DNA from: Fodinibius halophilus
GTDB lineage: Bacteria; Bacteroidota; Rhodothermia; Balneolales; Balneolaceae
Assembly (NCBI RefSeq): GCF_011059105.1
Contig: NZ_JAALLS010000002.1
Coordinates: forward strand, 124,001 to 188,000
Direction: 5' to 3'
Length of the DNA stretch: 64,000 bases
Position 1 is the first letter of the stretch, and each line of letters starts with the position of its first letter. Both the position numbers and the translations under genes were made by a program. The notes below the pieces were generated by a model, which saw nothing but the letters and a program-made list of their open reading frames with translations, had not been told where the DNA came from and ran no database searches. Positions 16,641-25,363 of this stretch are shown piece after piece.

Positions 16641-17726
16641 TCAAACAAACTTTTTGAGATGGTCATTTTTGCGCATATAGTTAACAACATCTTTGATGCC
16701 TTGAGAATCATCAAGATTGCACACCATAATTGCAGTATCAGTTTCTACGACAGCAATGTTTTCAACCCCGATTAGGGCAATCATCTTATCACTGTTGCTG
16801 TGGATTAGGTTGTTTTTGGAATGTGCAAATGTAGCATGATCTGTTTCTATGACATTACCATTTTCGTCTTTAGAGCGTAGGTCATAGACGGCTCTCCAGC
16901 TACCAACGTCGTTCCAGCCAAATGACCCGGGTACTACAAATACCGATTTAGAACGTTCCATAATCCCATAATCAATAGAGATAGAAGGGCAAGCATGGTA
17001 AAACTTGTCGACAGCGTCTTTTTGGGATCCCGTTGTTAGAGAAGAACGGAGCTTTTCTATTTCCTGGTTGATTTCGGGAAGGTGTTCAGAAAACTCTTCA
17101 AGAATAGTAGAGGCCTGCCAAACAAACATGCCGCTGTTCCATAAAAAGTTACCGGCTTTTATAAATTGTTCCGCTGTTTCCCGGTCTGGTTTTTCACGAA
17201 ACTGTGCTACTTTTTTTACTTCGTGGTCTCCGTGGGATTCAGAATGCTCTTCATCATATTCAACATAACCGTAGCCGGTTTCAGGTCTGTCGGGTTTAAT
17301 ACCTATAGTTACTAATGCATTGCTGTCAGCGGCTTTAGATTCTGCAGATTTGAGGATGGATAAAAAAGTATCTGTATCGCTGATAAGGTGATCAGCAGGA
17401 AGAACGACCATAGTTGCCTCTGGGTCACGGTCTTCAATTAAGGTAGCTGCAGCGGCAACGCATGGCGCGGTATTACGGCCTACCGGTTCACCCACGATAT
17501 TTTCGGTAGGTAGATCGGGCAGTTGTTTTTGTACTAAATCCACATATTTATCATTGGTGATGACCCATACCCGTTCAGCTGGTACGAGTGCTTCAATCCG
17601 TTCAACTGTGGATTGTAGCATTGTACGATCCCCAAAAATATTCAAAAACTGTTTGGGATGTTGTTCAGTACTTCGGGGCCAAAAGCGTGTGCCGGATCCG
17701 CCGGCCATAACTACGGCATGGAGCAT
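16641..17726 (-). CDS. manC: mannose-1-phosphate guanylyltransferase
   Basis: 361 residues with the GMP N-terminus HAVVMAGGSGTRFWPRSTEQHPKQFL, where G-G-S-G-T-R binds GTP, and VLPADHLI and FREKPDRETAEQFIKAGNFLWNSGMFVWQA, all hallmark phrases. It converts mannose-1-phosphate and GTP to GDP-mannose for surface glycans. It lacks the fused phosphomannose isomerase domain, so it is the short form. The rest of the pathway is not in this window. Confidence 0.94.
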   Translation of the reverse strand: MLHAVVMAGGSGTRFWPRSTEQHPKQFLNIFGDRTMLQSTVERIEALVPAERVWVITNDKYVDLVQKQLPDLPTENIVGEPVGRNTAPCVAAAATLIEDRDPEATMVVLPADHLISDTDTFLSILKSAESKAADSNALVTIGIKPDRPETGYGYVEYDEEHSESHGDHEVKKVAQFREKPDRETAEQFIKAGNFLWNSGMFVWQASTILEEFSEHLPEINQEIEKLRSSLTTGSQKDAVDKFYHACPSISIDYGIMERSKSVFVVPGSFGWNDVGSWRAVYDLRSKDENGNVIETDHATFAHSKNNLIHSNSDKMIALIGVENIAVVETDTAIMVCNLDDSQGIKDVVNYMRKNDHLKKFV

Positions 17727-17812
17727 TATTCAATGATTTATTTGAGTGAATTATTAATGCACAAAAGTAGGGATAATTCTGGCAATATTGAAAAGCACAA
17801 TTCCTGGAAAAC

Positions 17813-18061
17813 TCAGTTAAAATGATATGTTTGATCAAGATAATCGTGCCGAATGACTTCAATTAGCTTACGTGCAGATTCGGCATAAAAGCTCTCAGGA
17901 TAGTGTTCTATAATTTTTTCGGCGGTATATATAGCCGCTATATATTGATCTTCTTCTACCAGAGAATGAGCCAGTTTAAGAGTAGCATGCTCTTTGTTAG
18001 CGCCGGCAGCTGCAATTAGGCCGGTAACTAAAAAAATAGCCTCTGTTTTAAGGTTGTTCAT
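17813..18061 (-). CDS. small hypothetical protein, TPR-like
   Basis: 82 residues. A weak hydrophobic N-terminus (IFLVTGLIAAAGANK) is followed by a helix-turn-helix resembling one tetratricopeptide unit (LKLAHSLVEEDQYIAAIYTAEKII, then HYPESFYAESARKLIEVI). This pattern occurs in BamD-like proteins, but the protein is too short to be one. It lies 10 bases after the sensor kinase on the same strand and may be in its operon. Confidence 0.55.
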   Translation of the reverse strand: MNNLKTEAIFLVTGLIAAAGANKEHATLKLAHSLVEEDQYIAAIYTAEKIIEHYPESFYAESARKLIEVIRHDYLDQTYHFN

Positions 18062-18071
18062 TATTCAGTAG

Positions 18072-19169
18072 TTATTCTTTAGGGCTCGTGGCGGCAGGAC
18101 CGCTATTATCTACTTTCGTGAGCGTAAAGCTAAATGTTGAGCCTACATTGGGAGTACTTTCAATGAAAAATTCCTCATCATGGGCCTCCATAATATGCTT
18201 AACAATAGCCAGGCCGAGTCCGGTTCCGCCTTTTCCGCGAGATCGAGATTTATCTACTCGAAAGAAACGCTCTGTGACCCTGTCAATATACTGCTGATTA
18301 ATACCAATTCCAGTATCTTCTACGTATACCAGCACGCGACTTTCGTCTTGCGAGTAGGGTTTAACCCCAACTGTAACGCTACCATCGGGTTTGTTATATT
18401 TAATAGCATTTTCAACCAGGTTGATAAGCACCTGTTTGATCTGGTTATGGTCGGCGGTAACAAGTAGGTTTTTGGGAATTTCTTCAACCTGGAGCTTAAT
18501 TTCTTCTTTATTGGCTTTATATTGCAAGCTCTCGACGACGTCAAGAATCACATCTCGCAGGTAGATATCCTGAATTTCCGACTTTAACTCCCCTGTTTCT
18601 AGCTTTGAAATCTCCATCAGATCTTTGGTGAGAAAGGTGAGCCGGTTCACATTTCTCATCGCCTTTTTCAGAAACTTTCTGTTTACATTATCGTCTTCAA
18701 TAGCCCCATTAAGCAGGGTTTCAATAAAACCCTGGATGGCAAAGATAGGGGTCTTTAATTCGTGAGAAATATCCCCAATGAACTCTTTTCGGTAATTTTC
18801 TATTCTATTGAGGCGTTGAATTTCACGTTCTACCGTTTTACTGGCTCTAATGGATTGTTTAATGAGATAGTCAAGCTCATCATGCCCCCCGGTTCTGAGA
18901 TCTTCGTAATCACGAAACCGTTTACGGGCGATATTGCGGTTAATCTCATTGAGAGTTTCTAAACGTGAAAACTGCAGCCTATAGATCACCAGATAGACAG
19001 TGGTGCAGCAAATAATAGCCAGCGCTCCACCGGTTAAAAGCGAGTATCCCCACCACATGTTAGACAGAAGCAGGCAACCGGCAGCGGTAAGTGTTCCTAA
19101 TATAAGAGAGGAGAACAGTCCACCTCGAAAAGCCAGACGCGAAGATTTTTTGAAAGGATTCCTTTTCAT
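18072..19169 (-). CDS. sensor histidine kinase, PhoR-like
   Basis: 365 residues. Two membrane helices at about 15-35 and 40-60 with almost no periplasmic loop, then a linker, the dimerisation box FIGDISHELKTPIFAIQGF with the phospho-His (about residue 136), the N-box LINLVENAIKYN, and ATPase G boxes VEDTGIGI and GKGGTGLGLAIV. PhoR proteins sense phosphate through the Pst system rather than a periplasmic domain, which fits the short loop. Overlaps the response-regulator stop by 4 bases (its start sits inside the previous gene), so they form one operon. Confidence 0.9.
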   Translation of the reverse strand: MKRNPFKKSSRLAFRGGLFSSLILGTLTAAGCLLLSNMWWGYSLLTGGALAIICCTTVYLVIYRLQFSRLETLNEINRNIARKRFRDYEDLRTGGHDELDYLIKQSIRASKTVEREIQRLNRIENYRKEFIGDISHELKTPIFAIQGFIETLLNGAIEDDNVNRKFLKKAMRNVNRLTFLTKDLMEISKLETGELKSEIQDIYLRDVILDVVESLQYKANKEEIKLQVEEIPKNLLVTADHNQIKQVLINLVENAIKYNKPDGSVTVGVKPYSQDESRVLVYVEDTGIGINQQYIDRVTERFFRVDKSRSRGKGGTGLGLAIVKHIMEAHDEEFFIESTPNVGSTFSFTLTKVDNSGPAATSPKE

Positions 19170-19852
19170 TCTTTAAAGCGATATCCCACACCTTTTACAG
19201 TTTCAATATATTTTTTCCCAAGTTTTTCCCGAATCTTTCGAACGTGCACATCTACCGTGCGGTCTACAACATAAACATTGTTGCCCCATACATGGTTGAG
19301 CAGGGTTTGGCGATCCATCACTTTGCCTTTACGGCTGGCCAGGTAATAAAGCAGTTCAAATTCTTTTCGCGGCAGCTGGTGCTCGTCTTCACCCTGTGTA
19401 ACAATATAGCGATCTTTATCGATGACAATATCGTGGACCTCTATTTTATCGGTCATCGTTTCGGTCTCTTCAAAACGTCGTAAAACGGCCTTAATACGTG
19501 AGATCAGCTTTGTAGTACTAATGGGTTTCGTGATATAATCATCACCGCCTTTATCGAGACCTTCCACCTCTGTTTTTTCATCGCCACGGGCCGTAAGAAA
19601 GATGATAGGGATATGCTGTAACTTGCTATCATTACGTATTTTTTCCACCACTTCCAGCCCATCCATTTTAGGCATCATTATATCGAGCAGCATGAGGTTA
19701 GGATTGTGCTCTCTGGCCATTTCGATACCTTCCAGCCCATTTTCTGCTTTTAGTACATTGAAGCCTTCTTTTTGGAGATTGTATTCTATTAGGTCGAGGA
19801 GGTCCTGTTCATCATCAACAACAAGGATGGTTTGTTTGTCAGACACGGGCAA
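19166..19852 (-). CDS. OmpR/PhoB-type response regulator
   Basis: 228 residues. N-terminal receiver domain: acidic pair VVDDEQDLLDLI, phospho-acceptor Asp in LLDIMMPKMDG (about residue 56), switch Thr in IFLTARG, and conserved Lys in YITKPIS. C-terminal winged helix (about 135-228) ends VDVHVRKIREKLGKKYIETVKGVGYRFKE, the canonical OmpR-type DNA-binding end. First gene of a two-component operon with the downstream kinase. Phosphate control is likely but not shown, since no pst genes are adjacent. Confidence 0.93.
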   Translation of the reverse strand: MPVSDKQTILVVDDEQDLLDLIEYNLQKEGFNVLKAENGLEGIEMAREHNPNLMLLDIMMPKMDGLEVVEKIRNDSKLQHIPIIFLTARGDEKTEVEGLDKGGDDYITKPISTTKLISRIKAVLRRFEETETMTDKIEVHDIVIDKDRYIVTQGEDEHQLPRKEFELLYYLASRKGKVMDRQTLLNHVWGNNVYVVDRTVDVHVRKIREKLGKKYIETVKGVGYRFKE

Positions 19853-20098
19853 AAGGTTTATTGGAATGTTTCGCTGAGATATTGTAGTGTTCCGAAAATT
19901 TGTCTGCCAAATTACGAAGCCCTTATCTTAAATTAAACCCCAAGGCTGTTAAATAATTGTTATTTCTTTTGGGAAAATGGAGCTTTTATAATTTTGGGTT
20001 GATCAATTTATGGGATATTATTCTCATTATTTAATTTTGACGGAGCAATCGATTAATTATTAGTTTCATAGATCTATCAATGGTACAAACTATATCTT

Positions 20099-21439
20099 AT
20101 GAAGATACTAATTGTTGGTGCAGGACAGGTGGGAATGAGTGTGATGGAAGATCTCATTGATAACCATGAGATCTCAATGGTCGACAAAAATGCCAGTAGC
20201 CTGGATCGCATACCTTTTGAAGTTGATGTGACTGCCGGTAATGGGCTCGAGGAAGAAGTGTTGCAATCAGCGGGAATAGAAGAAGCAGAAATTGTGCTGT
20301 CAACGACCTCCGAAGATCATACCAATGTTCTTATTGGAAGTATGGCTAAACTTCTTACTGATTGTTTTACAATCGCCCGTGTATCTGATCCATCGTTTGC
20401 TAATATCTGGGATACGAGAGAGGGCGCGTTTGGTATTGATGCGATGATTGACCGATCAAACTTAACAGCAAAGCAAATTACAGAGCTTCTCTGGTTCCAA
20501 TCTACTCGGCAAGAATCAATAAACGAAGAGTTGTATTGTCAGCGAAAAGTTAAAATGTCAGAGTTTAGATTAGAAAGTGACAGTGAACTGATTGGTAAAA
20601 CAGTTCAGCAGTGTGAGAAATATCCGGAAATTAACATTGTTGGGGTTTTCCGGGACAGTAATTTTAGCTTAGTTTCAATGGATACCACTTTTGAAGAAGG
20701 GGATCGTATTACGGTATTTGGGCCGCCCCAAAAAGTAGATAACTTTGGAATATCAATAGCATCGAAAGAGATGAAGCCGGTGCAAGATACGTTTGATATC
20801 CTCGGCGGTGGTGATATCGGTTACCAAACGGCGCTATTATTGGAAGATACTCCATTGAGTATTCGTATTTTTGAAAAGGATCCCGACCGAGCACAGTTTC
20901 TTTCTGAACACCTGTCCCAGGCCATGGTGCTACAGGCCGATATAACCGAACGTTCGGTTTGGGAGGAAGAAAATATCCCTCAATCTGATATACTATTGGT
21001 TTGTACCGATGATGACGCTACAAATGCATTGGTAACCTTGATAGGTCAAGAATATGAAACCACGCGATTGGTAAGTCTTGTTCACGAATATCAGTATTTA
21101 TCGCTTTTTGAGTCGTTGGATATTACCCGTGTAGTTCATCCCAGAGAAGTAGTTGCTTCCAGTATAACTAACTATATACAAGATAGTTATATAGGAAACT
21201 TAACAGAGCTGGAACATGAAAGTGGGGAGGTCTTTGAAATTAAAATTGATGCAGAAAGCCAAGTGTTAGATAAAACTATTAACGAATTGGAAAAAAGCTT
21301 TGACCAACCTTTTGCTGTTGGAGCAATGCTCCGCCAAAACCATTCTATTATTCCCACCGCAGATACATCTATAAAATTGGGGGACCGGTTAGTTATTCTG
21401 ACAACCGGTGAGGCCGAAGATATGATAGAAAAGCTATGA
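20099..21439 (+). CDS. trkA: Trk system K+ transport regulatory protein TrkA
   Basis: 446 residues built from two halves. Each half has a Rossmann NAD-binding domain (KILIVGAGQVGMSVMEDL at 2-19; FDILGGGDIGYQTALLLED at about 225-243) followed by a TrkA_C ligand-binding domain. Cytoplasmic gating ring of the TrkH channel, controlled by NADH/ATP. The stop overlaps the start of trkH by 4 bases, so both are cotranscribed and probably translationally coupled. Divergent from the two-component genes; 246 bases separate the two starts. Confidence 0.94.
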   Translation: MKILIVGAGQVGMSVMEDLIDNHEISMVDKNASSLDRIPFEVDVTAGNGLEEEVLQSAGIEEAEIVLSTTSEDHTNVLIGSMAKLLTDCFTIARVSDPSFANIWDTREGAFGIDAMIDRSNLTAKQITELLWFQSTRQESINEELYCQRKVKMSEFRLESDSELIGKTVQQCEKYPEINIVGVFRDSNFSLVSMDTTFEEGDRITVFGPPQKVDNFGISIASKEMKPVQDTFDILGGGDIGYQTALLLEDTPLSIRIFEKDPDRAQFLSEHLSQAMVLQADITERSVWEEENIPQSDILLVCTDDDATNALVTLIGQEYETTRLVSLVHEYQYLSLFESLDITRVVHPREVVASSITNYIQDSYIGNLTELEHESGEVFEIKIDAESQVLDKTINELEKSFDQPFAVGAMLRQNHSIIPTADTSIKLGDRLVILTTGEAEDMIEKL

Positions 21440-22932
21440 GAAAACAGGTTGATATTTTATGTGTTTTGAGCCTGTTTGGGGCTATTTTAAAGTGGCTTTC
21501 GGTACCACTTAGTGTGCCATTTATCTATTCCTTGTTTGGCCGTGAAAATCCGTTGGTTTTTCTGATTCCCATTGGGGCGTCATTAATAGTAGGATTTCTG
21601 TTGGAACGACTTGATACCAATCCCAAGCTGGGATTGCGGGAAACTTTTTTGTTGGTATCACTAACGTGGTTAGGAGTAACGCTGGTTGGCGGGCTTCCCT
21701 ATTTGCTGGCCGGAGCAGGAACGGTGGCTCTTCCCATTAATGCCTTGTTTGAAAGCATGAGCGGTTTTACAACTACAGGGGCCACCGTCATGGCTTCCAT
21801 TTCATTTGATACCCATAGCCCTGAAATTATGCTTTGGCGTCAAATTACGCAGTGGCTTGGCGGTATGGGGATAATAGTCCTCGGGATAGCTATTTTGCCT
21901 CGATTATCTGTAGGTGGATCAGAATTAATAGAGGCAGAAGCCCCGGGTACGCAGTTCGATCGGATTACACCACGCATTGTTGAAACGGCAAGAATTTTAT
22001 GGTTGCTCTATGTTATCCTTACGATAACACTTGGCATTTTGCTTTATGGATCTCACCTAATTGGGCTCTCCCCCGAAATGGACCTTTATAATGCAGTAGC
22101 CCACGCGCTAACAACGATGCCTACCGGTGGTTTTTCACCTGAAGCTGAAAGTATTGCTGCTTTTTCATCAACAGTGCAATGGATAATTATTCCATTCATG
22201 TTTATCGCAGGGGTCAACTATGCCTTGACGTGGAGAGCGTTTACCGGGAACCCCCGGAAACTGTATCGAGATACCGAATTTCTCTTTTACAGCTTTATCC
22301 TCCTTTTTACAGCAGGAATAATATTTGTGATGACTTTGGGGAATACTTTTGAGCAGCCACAGGATGCCATACGCCATAGCTTGTTTCAGGTGTTGACGGT
22401 TGTTACTACGGCCGGATATGCGAGCCATGATTTTAATACATGGAATTCGATGGCAAAAACGCTGTTATTTATGATGATGTTTATTGGCGGATGCGCCGGG
22501 AGTACCGGGGGTGGAATTAAGGTTTTCCGCTGGATTGTGACCATAAAAACGTTTTTTAAACAGCTCTTTACGACCATTTATCCGCGTGCAGTTCAATCTA
22601 TTCGAGTTGGCAAAAACATCATTAAAAATAAAACGGCGCGACGCGTAACAATAATGATCATGCTGTATATATTCACCTTTCTGGTAGGGGCTCTTATTAT
22701 AGAAATTGAATCCTACCGCATTGGTCTTGAGCTGGATACTCTGGAGATAATGAGTGCATCTGCGGCTTGTATAGGAAATATTGGTCCGGGGTTTGGGATT
22801 GTGGGACCAATGAATAATTATCTTGCCTTTTCGCCGCTATCAAAAACTGTGATGGTCTTTTTGATGTGGGCCGGGCGCCTTGAACTGTTTACACTTTTTG
22901 TAATTTTTATTCCCAAATACTGGAGGAATTAG
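21436..22932 (+). CDS. trkH: Trk K+ uptake membrane protein TrkH
   Basis: 498 residues, with about ten hydrophobic segments. The four selectivity-filter loops are visible: SGFTTTGATV, TTMPTGGFSPEA, VVTTAGYASHDF and ACIGNIGPGFG. Together with TrkA it forms the K+ uptake system. It has the normal length, and the start ATG overlaps trkA. Confidence 0.94.
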   Translation: MRKQVDILCVLSLFGAILKWLSVPLSVPFIYSLFGRENPLVFLIPIGASLIVGFLLERLDTNPKLGLRETFLLVSLTWLGVTLVGGLPYLLAGAGTVALPINALFESMSGFTTTGATVMASISFDTHSPEIMLWRQITQWLGGMGIIVLGIAILPRLSVGGSELIEAEAPGTQFDRITPRIVETARILWLLYVILTITLGILLYGSHLIGLSPEMDLYNAVAHALTTMPTGGFSPEAESIAAFSSTVQWIIIPFMFIAGVNYALTWRAFTGNPRKLYRDTEFLFYSFILLFTAGIIFVMTLGNTFEQPQDAIRHSLFQVLTVVTTAGYASHDFNTWNSMAKTLLFMMMFIGGCAGSTGGGIKVFRWIVTIKTFFKQLFTTIYPRAVQSIRVGKNIIKNKTARRVTIMIMLYIFTFLVGALIIEIESYRIGLELDTLEIMSASAACIGNIGPGFGIVGPMNNYLAFSPLSKTVMVFLMWAGRLELFTLFVIFIPKYWRN

Positions 22933-22983
22933 TAGAAGCAATTTGCACCGGCAAATCCAGGGAGAAAAACGCTATATTTTCAG

Positions 22984-23586
22984 TTATTTGTCCATCTGGG
23001 ATAAGGCTTTTTTAACCAACTTTTGCACATCCCCGTCAATAGATCCTTTTTGGGCTGCCAGCTCAACGGATTCTTCGGCATCACGCTTTTTGAAGCCCAG
23101 TGATTGAAGAGCTGATACGGCTTCATCTTTCACATTGCCTGCTATATTGGAGCCACTACTTGGCTGGTAGGTAGCGTCAACCATTTCAGACATTTTATCT
23201 TTGAGCTCCAAGATCATACGTTCGGCTGTTTTTTTGCCTATGCCTTTAATTTGGGAGAGCGCCGATTTGTCTTTTTGGACAATGGCTCCCGTAATTTCTT
23301 GGGCCGGAAGACCTGAAAGGATCGTGAGCCCCAGTTTGGGGCCTACGCCTTTAACCGTAATTAAGAGCTCAAAAAGATCTTTCTCATTCTGACCCAAAAA
23401 CCCAAAAAGCCGTTGGTCGTTATCGGTAATATGATGATAAACGAGTAGTTCTACTTCTTCACCTTCGGCGGGTAGTTTTTCCAGGGTTTGGGATGAGATT
23501 TCGAGCGCGTATCCTACATCACGAACGTCAATAATTAGTTGTTCGTCGGTTTTCGCTTTGATAGATCCTTTGAGATATGCAATCAT
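22984..23586 (-). CDS. ruvA: Holliday junction branch migration protein RuvA
   Basis: 200 residues: N-terminal OB-fold (MIAYLKGSIKAKTDEQLIID), the acidic pin region near residue 55, tandem helix-hairpin-helix motifs (VKGVGPKLGLTILSGL and IKGIGKKTAERMILELKDKM), and a C-terminal UBA-like domain (VSALQSLGFKKRDAEESV) that contacts RuvB. Placed 22 bases after ruvC on the same strand. ruvB is not seen in the window. Confidence 0.96.
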   Translation of the reverse strand: MIAYLKGSIKAKTDEQLIIDVRDVGYALEISSQTLEKLPAEGEEVELLVYHHITDNDQRLFGFLGQNEKDLFELLITVKGVGPKLGLTILSGLPAQEITGAIVQKDKSALSQIKGIGKKTAERMILELKDKMSEMVDATYQPSSGSNIAGNVKDEAVSALQSLGFKKRDAEESVELAAQKGSIDGDVQKLVKKALSQMDK

Positions 23587-23608
23587 AAATAGTGTGGTAG
23601 TGTATCGT

Positions 23609-24190
23609 CTATGAACTTATTCGGTCGGGATTATTAGCAACAAAGCTTTCCCAGCTAGATTTACTATTATTTTGATGCCGTTTTTTACTTGACTTAGGAC
23701 TCGTGCCCGGAATGCTGTTTTGTTTCATAAGGTGACACCAAGCAACAGCAAGGGCATCAGTCGCATCTTTTGATAGCTTTTCGTTGGGCAGTGTAACCAT
23801 CTTTCGAAGCATAAAGGCAACCTGCTTTTTACTGGCGTTGCCATTACCGGTAATCGATTTTTTTACCTGCTTGGGGTAATATTCCGACACCTGAATATTG
23901 TTGTTGGTGATGGCTAGCATGGCGGCAGCCTGGGCCCGCCCCAATTTGAGCATTGCCAGAGGATCTACCCCATAAATAGGGGTTTCTACGGCACATGAAG
24001 TTGGTCCAAAGGAGGAAATGATGTTGGATACTTCTTCAAAAATGAATTGCAGGCGATCGGCATGGTCATCCATATGTGCCATTTTCAACACATCGCAACG
24101 CAGCGAAACCAGTTTGCCGTCTTGTTCTGTAAGGATAGCATAGCCCGTATTTCTGGAGCCGGGATCTATGCCGAGAATGAGATCTGCCAT
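23609..24190 (-). CDS. ruvC: Holliday junction endonuclease RuvC
   Basis: About 193 residues from the ATG at 24190 (MADLILGIDPGSRNTGYAIL); a TTG 15 bases upstream is possible but lacks family support. The catalytic acids are the Asp of LGIDPG (about 8), Glu of VETPIYGV (about 68) and Asp of KDATDALAVAWCHL (about 140-145). It resolves Holliday junctions made during recombination. The C-terminal tail is longer than usual and Ser/Lys rich. It is the upstream gene of a ruvC-ruvA pair. Confidence 0.95.
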   Translation of the reverse strand: MADLILGIDPGSRNTGYAILTEQDGKLVSLRCDVLKMAHMDDHADRLQFIFEEVSNIISSFGPTSCAVETPIYGVDPLAMLKLGRAQAAAMLAITNNNIQVSEYYPKQVKKSITGNGNASKKQVAFMLRKMVTLPNEKLSKDATDALAVAWCHLMKQNSIPGTSPKSSKKRHQNNSKSSWESFVANNPDRISS

Positions 24191-24264
24191 AAAAAAGTGG
24201 TCCAAATGCTAATTTTCTAAAATATAACGCATTCGGACCATCATTACATACCTAAAATAAAAAA

Positions 24265-24290
24265 CCCCGACGGGTTACTAGGCGTCGGGG
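24265..24290 (-). terminator. intrinsic terminator of the ankyrin gene
   Basis: CCCCGACG and CGTCGGGG form an 8-bp GC-rich stem. On the minus strand it is followed by TTTTTTATTTT. It lies about 35 bases after the ankyrin gene stop. Confidence 0.85.
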
Positions 24291-24326
24291 TAAAATAGGT
24301 AATAGAGATTACCTATGCTTAGAAAG

Positions 24327-24806
24327 TTACTTTGAATACGGTGTTAGTATTCGTCTTTTTTTCAAAAATGTTACAATCTTTTTGTGACCATACTTTGAGG
24401 CAAATGTTAACGCTGTTTTACCATCTTGGTCGGTATGAGAAATATTTGCACCACGTCTAACAAGTTTTTGGACCGTACTAAACTGTCCTGTCTTTGCTGC
24501 TATCATTAACGCGGTTAAACCTTCATTATTATAATTATTTATTTCAGGGTTGTGAGAAAAAATAATGTTCAAAATTCGAGGGTTACCTATTTTGGCAGCA
24601 ACCATTAAGGGGGTATTCCCTTGTTGGTCTACGGTATCGATATCTGTACCATCTGCTAACAGTATATTGATACTGGTGTAGTCAATACTGCGGATGGCAG
24701 TGAAAATATTATCCTTGATTTCTTTGGAGGTAGGACTATCGTTGATACTGGTAAATGCCATTGCAGACATGCTTAGTAACAGGATTAATCCTTTGATTGA
24801 TTTCAT
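24327..24806 (-). CDS. secreted ankyrin-repeat protein
   Basis: About 159 residues from the preferred start at 24806 (MKSIKGLILLLSMSAMAFTS), which gives a clear signal peptide; an ATG at 24854 adds 16 residues. Three to four ankyrin repeats follow, for example DQQGNTPLMVAAKIGNPRIL, NEGLTALMIAAKTGQFSTV and DQDGKTALTFASKYGHKKIV. The protein is thus periplasmic or secreted and binds a partner that cannot be named. It is a single gene with its own terminator. Confidence 0.85.
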   Translation of the reverse strand: MKSIKGLILLLSMSAMAFTSINDSPTSKEIKDNIFTAIRSIDYTSINILLADGTDIDTVDQQGNTPLMVAAKIGNPRILNIIFSHNPEINNYNNEGLTALMIAAKTGQFSTVQKLVRRGANISHTDQDGKTALTFASKYGHKKIVTFLKKRRILTPYSK

Positions 24807-25140
24807 AGTATTTTTTAGAATTTTTGGATTTTGTTGTGGAGTGTTTGTCTCCATTTTTAATGCACTTAAAAATACGGAGGCAGTGGGGAAAAGGTTTTGC
24901 TAATAGTATGAAATAATGAGAAATAGAAAGGTTTAACAGGTAGCTGGCTGACACCTAATTAATTAAGGTATTAGCGGAGAGGCGATTAATTCTTAGCTTT
25001 AAAATGAATAGATATATCGAAAAGGCTTAGTAGAGGTAATTATTTTTAATATGAAGATACTGTAAAGAAGCGATTTTGTTGTGCGAGGCGAGATATGGAG
25101 GCCGATGTTACTATCTTAAAAGGACCTAATTTTATCTAAT
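24807..25140. other. intergenic region, nothing recognised
   Basis: About 330 bases between the ankyrin gene and an inverted-repeat element. The ankyrin promoter must lie here. No gene, clear promoter or RNA structure stands out. Confidence 0.4.
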
Positions 25141-25269
25141 AGGGACCTTTGCAAAACCAGGCAGTCATCCTGAATGTAATGAAGGAACTCCCTTTCAACG
25201 GCAGCAGATGGATACTGGAGATTCTTAGACAAGTTCAGAATGACGAAATCAAAGGTTTTGCAAAGCCCT
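25141..25269. repeat. MITE-like inverted-repeat element
   Basis: The ends AGGGACCTTTGCAAAACC (25141-25158) and GGTTTTGCAAAGCCCT (25254-25269) are inverted and differ only slightly. Inside, GTCATCCTGAA (25173-25183) and TTCAGAATGAC (25234-25244) are a second, imperfect inverted pair. The 129-base unit carries no gene and lies between the ankyrin gene and the symporter gene. The design resembles short interspersed palindromic elements found many times per genome in this phylum, though only one copy is in this window. Confidence 0.6.
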
Positions 25270-25363
25270 CTAATATATAGTTAAAGGATTGGACTCCGGG
25301 AAAATGATTTTCCCGAAGCCATCTCCTTCAAAATGGCAAATATCTATATCGGCAAACTGTTCG

